DNA of 64,000 bases from Opisthorchis felineus (lineage: Eukaryota; Platyhelminthes; Trematoda; Opisthorchiida; Opisthorchiidae): NCBI GenBank assembly GCA_004794785.1, contig SJOL01008635.1, positions 1,062,208 to 1,126,207 on the forward strand, given 5' to 3'. The position numbers were made by a program, and so were the translations under genes. Positions within the stretch are counted from its first letter, which is position 1; the number at the start of each line of letters is the position of its first letter. The notes beneath the pieces are model-generated. The model saw only the letters and a program-made list of their open reading frames with translations. It was not told the origin of the DNA and made no database searches. This document shows, in pieces, positions 57,775 through 64,000 of this stretch.

Positions 57775-60700
57775 GTTTTTCCCTGATTTGATTTTTGACT
57801 GCCGAATAAATGCAGCCGTTTTAGGTGATTTTGCGCATAAACGTATTTGTACCTACTACTCTGGTATCTACTTTTGTACCTACCACTTTGGTAAAGAATG
57901 CTTGCATGGAAATTTTAGGCATGTGACCAAAGACACAGGGTAATGTTTAAAAACTCGCTATCCTTTTGGTAGTAGTTTCTGTAAAAAAAACAAGGGAAGA
58001 GACATCCCAAAATCCTTCCAATGTTTTGAGTTTACTCAACCAAGCAACCCGCAACTGAACCGTAGGCAGCTGTCCATGTGTGCAGTCAAAATAATAGACA
58101 GTGACTTGCCTACCCAACACTTCCGATGCACTCCCTCCCTTTATCGAAGGATTTGTTACCAGTCCGAAGCTACCACCAAGGGGGAATGAGGATTCGCCAA
58201 AATAAGCTGCTAGTCACCAAAATCTATTTCACCACGATGGAACAAACCACTCTAATTTTGGACCTAAATCAGAGTAACTGTGTCAAGGGATATACACCGT
58301 CTTCTTTGGTGTGACCTGAGGCGCGAATTCACTCGAGTCCTCACTGTTCCTAATGATCGGCACTCTTATTGTCAAATAAACCGTTTGGTCTTTTTCTGTA
58401 GGCCTGGTTAATCTGACTCCCAACCGTAAAGATCGCCATGCTTCCTTTCTCTCTTTCTCCTTTCCCTTTCTCTCTTTGACACTATCCAATGTTCTGGTTT
58501 GTCCTTCCCAAATTAACTGTGGCTTGTCCCCACTTCGCGGTATAAGTTGCCGGTTAAGTGTGATGGAGCATGTTCAGTCAGATTTTTCATCGTAGTCTAA
58601 AGGAAGAGTAGTACATCAAATTTTGGTGTACTACAATTTTTGATTACTTTGCGTAAGCAAGAAATATAGTGGTAAATGCGACGTTGCTTGCACCAGAATA
58701 ACTTCACCAGCCATTCAATACTTTTTTGGAACCATCGAAAATGACAACGGTTGAGATGATGCAGTTTCGTATGATGATGCATGTCACTGTCATGAATATT
58801 TACTATTATAAACTGTAAATTATCTAAATTCAGGATCTGCAAATTACCTCTAAAAAGTCCCACTTTTCATGATCAAACAACTGGTTAGTCAGGAGGTGCA
58901 TATAACTCTGATAAATTCTGGCGATAACACGAAACTGAATAAGCTTTCGGATGAGCGTGCGCTTAAATTAGACCGAAATTTGTCGTTTATGGAACACACC
59001 AGGCCGCAGTTTATGCAGTGAACAGAATGCGAGCAAACTCTCCTCATCAGTAGACTCAACAGTGGTGAATCGAATTTTATTTTAGACTCAGTGTGCTGAT
59101 GCCACCAAACAGCGACCTTATTCCGGCGATGTAAGCAGTATGCACTACTTTACGGCCGTTGTGAAACATAATGGATATTACTAATTTCCTGATGTAAAAG
59201 CTGGGAGTGCTTTCTCTGTTCTGCTGCGCGCTTTATCTGCAGAATAGCCGACTAAGTTTTCCTGTCAACAGCATCACACCTCACAATTTGGTCACCACCA
59301 CAAACCCAGCAGACCATGTTTCATTCATTTTGTTCATATTTCCATGTGCTTAACACATGGGCTACGGTCTGGTGATAAGGGTCTTCAGGTTTCGTTTCGC
59401 AGCTGTGTAGGTATCCCTGACACAGGTGTGTATTCTAGAAGCATCCATCTTTCTTCTCGTATTAAATACAATAAAACCCTATTTTTGAAGCAACAGCTTT
59501 AAAAAAATGCCTTGCAGTACCCAGTTATTTAGCCACGAAATTCACTGCAAACCTTGGTGTCAAAGTGTCCTTTGTTAATTCGATTCCGTGTAAACAGACA
59601 ACTCTGCAGGTTCGAAAGTCTATGTTGTACCCGGCCGTACAACTCTCCAACTCTATAGCGGCCTCAGAAGTTTCAAGAGATTGGATGCATGGACACACTA
59701 TATGGGACAGAATATCCTACTGGAAAGCCATATGGTCGTAATGGAGATGAAGTCATCAAACCGAGACCTATTTGACGGATGGAAGCTTGGTGCTTTGTCT
59801 AGTATTTCCACTTAATCTTGTTGTGGAGATGGCGCATGGCAGCTAATGACCCATCCACAGGTCGTGCAACCAGCTCAGACACGGTGGAGTTCCAGGTCTC
59901 AACCAACGGAATGGATATTCTACATGAATGAACTGTGGATTTCAGTATCGAGACCTGCTATGCACACTCTCCTATCTGCAGGACCAACAACGGCCGTTTG
60001 TTTTCCGTAGAGTGCGACCAAGCTCCAGCACCAGTAATTAAGTCACATAAGAGACAAGACTTCGTTTATGCATTTTTTATTAGCTGACGAATCCGTGACA
60101 GAAGAATGCACACTTAAAGAGTACGGTGCACATAACAAATAGCCATCAGAGAGCATCAGTAAGACTATCTGGCCCAAAACCACAAACTTAATCTTGCGAG
60201 CAACTTGCCAGACTTAAATTACTCCCTGGAAGAATTTTCCACAGCCGCAGTTTTCCTGAAAGGTTTAGAGTGCATGAGTTTGGCCTGACGAACTACGCTA
60301 ACCAGGATCATTCAGACAATCTTTTTGAACCGACGAATCAATCTTAGGGTGCCTGTTAATCGGACAAGTGCTCCGTTTTATCCAATATCAAGATTCGCAA
60401 TCGACGTGTTCCTCACCGGAAGGATATACCCCTTTGGGTTGCCTGTTCAGAAAGTCCAGATGAAGCAAAAATGCAGGTATGAGACTTCTAACATTCAGTG
60501 CGTATCACCGAAGAAAAATCAAATTTTCGTTCCTCGTGAGTCTCCATTATATGGGGTGTCACCTTGAAAAACAGCCTCCAGAATACAAGCAGGAGCATAC
60601 TCTAGGATGATCGCAAGCGCTCCAACCTAACTTTAGTCAGCTACTAGAAAGTCCAACAAGTTTGTTTCCTTTTCTCACTAAGATTTTGAGGCTACCTACT

Positions 60701-60890
60701 TGCCAATAGAAAAGACGGTAGGTACACAGAACTTCAAAACCTTGAGCAGAGGGATATTATTTTTGTAATTCTCATCTCTGCTGGACGTAGTTACACGCTC
60801 ATATTGGGTTTTTGTTCTTCCTGTGGGGAGAAATATCTCTTTGAAAGTATATTTTGGCTATATTTTTTCTGACAAAATATTGCTCCCTTG
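57775..60890. other. Presumed intron; possible old RT relic near 59 kb
   Basis: 58.43-58.48 kb is pyrimidine-rich (TTTCTCTCTTTCTCCTTTCC). At 58945-59060 plus-strand readings LKLDRNLSFMEHT and, one frame over, QAAVYAVNRMRAN resemble the DLG-x...NLSF...H region and following helix of CR1-like RTs. I rate this only as possible. The 80-codon ORF at 60325-60567 has no motif. Confidence 0.3.
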
Positions 60891-60898
60891 TCTTGCAG

Positions 60899-60991
60899 GA
60901 AAACGCTCTCCTAGGCGAAGATTCTGATACCGCGGAAAATTCAGTTTCCGAGCATCACATAACTGTATCAATTGAACGCTCATGTGCAGAG
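60899..60991 (+). CDS. Exon of unknown gene (93 nt, phase 0)
   Basis: Acceptor TGCTCCCTTGTCTTGCAG, the best pyrimidine tract of the series; donor GTAGGC. 31 codons, ENALLGEDSDTAENSVSEHH then ITVSIERSCAE. Acidic and serine-rich, probably disordered. Length and phase match the two exons upstream. Together the six better-supported exons give 169 codons with no stop and no membrane helix. Confidence 0.6.
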
Positions 60992-60994
60992 GTA

Positions 60995-63185
60995 GGCATT
61001 CTCGTAATAACAGTGCCGTACTAAAGATTTCGTCTGGCTTGTTTCCGGATGGAATTGCCTTTGGGGACAGGGCCTTACAACTTTCACGTAGTGGTACTTC
61101 TAATGGCAATCCAAAAGGACTAGAATAAGTTTGTAAGCAACATCAGACGATGCATATAAACAAGGAGTTTGTGGCTGCCAGGCTGACCTGTGAAGACAGT
61201 GACAAGATGCGGTTTTACGAAACAATATTAGGAGAGTGTGGCGCTCGTTTACACCAGATAATAAAACTTCGTATTCCACCACCGGTGCTCCAGTGCAGCT
61301 CCCGCAGTTCACCATGAGGACCCATACCTGTAGACCAGTCCAAGCTCTTATAAATCCCAGTTCGGTTAGAAGTATGAACATCATAACATGGCCAACCCAT
61401 GAGGTACACTTGGACGAACAGTTTTCATTTTGCTTGATTACCCCGGATATGTATTTTGCTCGCCATGTTGGTAATTTAAATACTTCAGTCCAGTCGTGTA
61501 GGCTACTTTTGCTGCAATTGTCGCAATCAACTTTCCATTTCGGCTCGATAGAAGGCACTTTAACTTAACCATTAGAACCGGAAAATTATACTGTAAATTG
61601 TTGGGGCTCTCTGCCTTTGATCTAAATGGGCGAGTCGTTATATTCATTTTGGATGTTAACTGCCCATTTTAGACTGCTACTCATTTTATTATCCAAAAAG
61701 CGAGCTGTTGTAATCGGTGTAAAACTAAGTCACTTCGGTTTCTGTTACAAACGTTCCAGCCGTGATTTCGGGAATTTTCTATCATACTTTGTCTCCCAAA
61801 GGCATTGCACTAGCTTATACTAACGGGCAAAAGCACGTGGTATAGCTAGCAGTCGATAAAAAGTGCTCCATCCTGAGAAAGTGCCCATTATGTTTGATGG
61901 GTTTCATTGTTCAAGTTGATTTCGACGTGAAGTTTAAAGGCTGATGGCTTCAGTATCCACTGACGGTTGTTCAGGTGTCTGTTGATCTGTTCGTGGGGCT
62001 AGCTAACCGAATTGCAAGCGTTCCGTCACCATGCACGAGTCGCCATCAGTGCACGGTTAAGTGAGTAATACCTGTAGCCGCGCTTCCCCTTTTATAGACT
62101 AACAAATACCTTTAAACTCTAGCTTGTGTAAGTGTTCATAAGTCATCTTAGTTGTAGCCAAATTAGCTCGTTCGCGATGTGTGTTGTGTCCTGCTCTTCC
62201 TTTCTCGCTTCTGACTAATCGGTTAAATACCATCCTTGTTGTTCATTCTTTCCTTGTCCGATTGGCCCTCTTGGGATTTTCGTTGCGTAGTGGCCTCACT
62301 TGTTGTTCGACTGGTTTCCTTGTTGTTTAGGTGTTTGCCTTCCGGTTTTAGTAGCTTTCTGGTGTCATTATGGTTGGTCCGTTCTAAATTTGCGGCCCAT
62401 TTTTTTTAGCTGGGATGAGTGACTTGAATAGTTTCTCTCTGCAGAGTTTTCAATAATTTAACCCTTTCGGTTCTCGTAATTGCTGACTCATTTTGGGATT
62501 TGCACACTTCATTCCAGTTTGGCCTTTAGAATTAAACACTTTGCTCTAGCTTAGTGTGTTTTTGTGAGCTGTCGTGGCGCTCAGATCTTGGTGGGATTCT
62601 GGGGTTTCTGTCTTCAAACTTTGTAGATAATGATGCACTCGCCTTTCCTCTGTTCGCTGAGCACCAGACATCCATCAATTATCGTTCTTTCTTTCGTTTT
62701 TGCTCGACGTTCGCTTACATACGGTAGTGATTCATCGTGTCTACTAGTGCAAAGCTCGTGTTCACTGGCTTTATTTGATAGCTCCCTCCTAATTTGTCCT
62801 AGTTAGTGCTGGTGGCAATTGTTAACCCGGATTTTTTAAATTGTATTAGTATCCTCTACTTTATTAGGTATTTTCTTTGATTTCGATAATGTTTTCCGTA
62901 ATGGATTTGTAGGTCCCTGAGCCACTTCTACATCATACTGCCTTAGCTTCCCTGCAGCCATTTCACAAGAGTTTATGATGTGTAGCGGTGCTATCCTTTT
63001 TCGTTGTCCTCAGGTTGTCGAGTTAATTGAGTTACAACTTTCCTCAGAGATTCCCAAATGAGATGCATCAAAAAACCTCTCTCATGGAAGACTTAATATA
63101 ATCTTCTCCCTCTTGGTCTTCCATTATGTTACGGTGTGTTTCAAATAGCCTGAGAAGTGCTTAAAAAGAAGCTCTATTTGTGATG
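60995..63185. other. No clear exon; anonymous ORF on the minus strand
   Basis: A 152-codon minus-strand ORF (61558-61100) overlaps a 110-codon plus-strand ORF (61236-61568). I recognise neither. The overlap of long readings on both strands suggests a repeat of recent origin more than a gene. A strong GTGAGT at 62063 has no clear exon before it. Acceptor-like sites at 62414 and 62911 lack matching donors. Confidence 0.35.
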
Positions 63186-63191
63186 TTTCAG

Positions 63192-63281
63192 AATTTGACG
63201 CATGCGCGTTGCCTCCCTGCAGAACCCGTTTGCACTCGTTCACTTGGCATTCTACTGGCAGGGATATCTGCTCTCATAAAC
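63192..63281 (+). CDS. Weak candidate exon (90 nt, phase 0)
   Basis: Acceptor CTATTTGTGATGTTTCAG is good; the donor GTAGAA is weak. 30 codons, NLTHARCLPAEPVC then ending GILLAGISALIN. The length and phase fit the series upstream, which is the main reason to list it. A second frame is also open, which weakens the case. If real it would be the next exon, 2.2 kb after the one at 60.9 kb. Confidence 0.3.
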
Positions 63282-63319
63282 GTAGAAAATAACAAAATTA
63301 TCATTCACGCAACGGATCG

Positions 63320-63400
63320 ACCTCGAAATAGCTCACTGATTAAGGAGCACATTTACTGATCAGATCGTCCGTGGTCTTAATTTAGCACTTGAATCTCTGC
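63320..63400 (+). repeat. Decayed tRNA-derived SINE head
   Basis: Box-A-like TAGCTCACTGATTAAGGAGC (63329-63348), then ATTTACTGATCAGATCGTCC GTGGT leading to a damaged box B (63371-63386). It aligns base for base, with small changes, with the minus-strand head at 52.8 kb (GATTTACTGGCAGGAAGGTCC GTGGT). It is therefore a second copy of that family in the opposite orientation. The body after about 63400 is not recognisable. Confidence 0.5.
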
Positions 63401-64000
63401 TGATCCTGTCTGGCTTTTGGCAAACTAGCAGTCTCCGGCAAACATGACAGTCGTATACCAAAAGGGTGTCACAAGTGAAAGATTATCGCTCATTTGAAGA
63501 ACGAATCCATAATCTTGGATTGGAATCTGATAGTGCTACCCTCTTCAGTTCTTACGTCAGAATCTCAGCGATCCCTTTGGTGCTGCCATCAGCTGTTCTT
63601 AGTATGGCCGTTGACTTCAAAGTGCAATCAAGAAAGGGATGAACATTTCAGAAAAGTCTTCATGACTTCGAGGTTTGCTGCGAAGTGCACGACTATTCAA
63701 GGGTTCAGCGACTGTTATCTTGATGGAACGGAGATCCGCAGACGTGAATAATGAGGTTCTGCCACATGGGACGGTTTTATTCTATTCCATTCTATTCACA
63801 TGCCTCTCAGTTTACCCAGAAAATGTTTACGGAAACCAGATTTTCTCAAACTGCATGAGCGGCCTAACGGATATGAAGGCATACTAACACAGGCAATCAC
63901 TGTCAATCGTGCGTCATCACCATGCGGACATCCATTTGGAAACTCAAAAAAGTAGCAATGTTCTGTTAGTGTCGTTTCTTCGATATCGGACAGAGAAACT
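63400..64000. other. No recognisable gene
   Basis: Two overlapping plus-strand ORFs of 85 and 70 codons lack motifs and splice support. The window ends without an identifiable feature. Confidence 0.4.

Noticed and set aside
61236..61568. Plus-strand ORF as a continuation of the exon series
   Set aside because: No acceptor in phase and a longer ORF on the opposite strand. More likely part of a repeat.
1..64000. CRISPR arrays, bacterial operons, rRNA or tRNA genes, viral genomes
   Set aside because: No regular spacer-repeat pattern, no Shine-Dalgarno-led gene strings, no rRNA-like sequence and no foldable tRNA. tRNA-like promoters found here belong to SINE heads.

Overview
The window looks like a repeat-rich piece of a flatworm nuclear genome, most likely a trematode and possibly an opisthorchiid. 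The evidence is indirect. The non-LTR retrotransposons, the Penelope-type fragment and especially a tRNA-derived SINE at 52.6-52.9 kb match sequence types I recall from liver-fluke genomes. I could not run a database search. There are no bacterial features: no operons, rRNA, CRISPR or long intact ORFs. The longest open frame (459 codons) belongs to a dead retroelement. Almost every short ORF elsewhere is what chance gives in about 43% GC DNA.

Layout. 1-8.2 kb: no recognisable gene, with one SINE-like copy near 4.15 kb. 8.2-11.1 kb: a decayed, rearranged CR1-like retrotransposon on the minus strand. 11.1-18.2 kb: nothing recognised. 18.25-19.2 kb: the 3' end of a plus-strand retroposon with internal repeats, AATAAA and an ATT tail. 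19.2-24 kb: nothing recognised. 24.0-26.5 kb: a second CR1-like copy (minus) next to a 3'-terminal fragment of the same family in the opposite orientation. 27.2-31.1 kb: two further reverse-transcriptase remnants (minus). 32.5 kb: a hydrophobic minus-strand ORF. 33.05-33.35 kb: a 300-bp foldback. 35.3-38.2 kb: the best preserved element, an R2-clade retrotransposon (minus) with zinc fingers, Myb-like domain, RT N-terminus, zinc knuckle and endonuclease all in one frame, but lacking the RT palm. 41.6-42.2 kb: a Penelope-like RT fragment and a hairpin. 44.4-45.1 kb: a compound foldback element with a polypyrimidine loop and a tRNA-like segment.

From 45.86 kb to about 61 kb (perhaps 63.3 kb) the plus strand carries a series of short exons with good splice sites: 51, 87, 90, 93, 93 and 93 nt. 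All are phase 0 at both ends. They look like the interior of one multi-exon host gene encoding a hydrophilic, acidic protein that I do not recognise. The SINE, a (TA)n tract and an A-rich tract lie in its introns.

The mobile elements all look inactive. Recognisable RT active-site motifs are mutated (CR1, Penelope) or deleted (R2). The most unusual items are the palm-deleted R2 relative with a 5' region that folds in the strand order of the hepatitis-delta-like double pseudoknot, the symmetric-exon gene, and the foldback elements.
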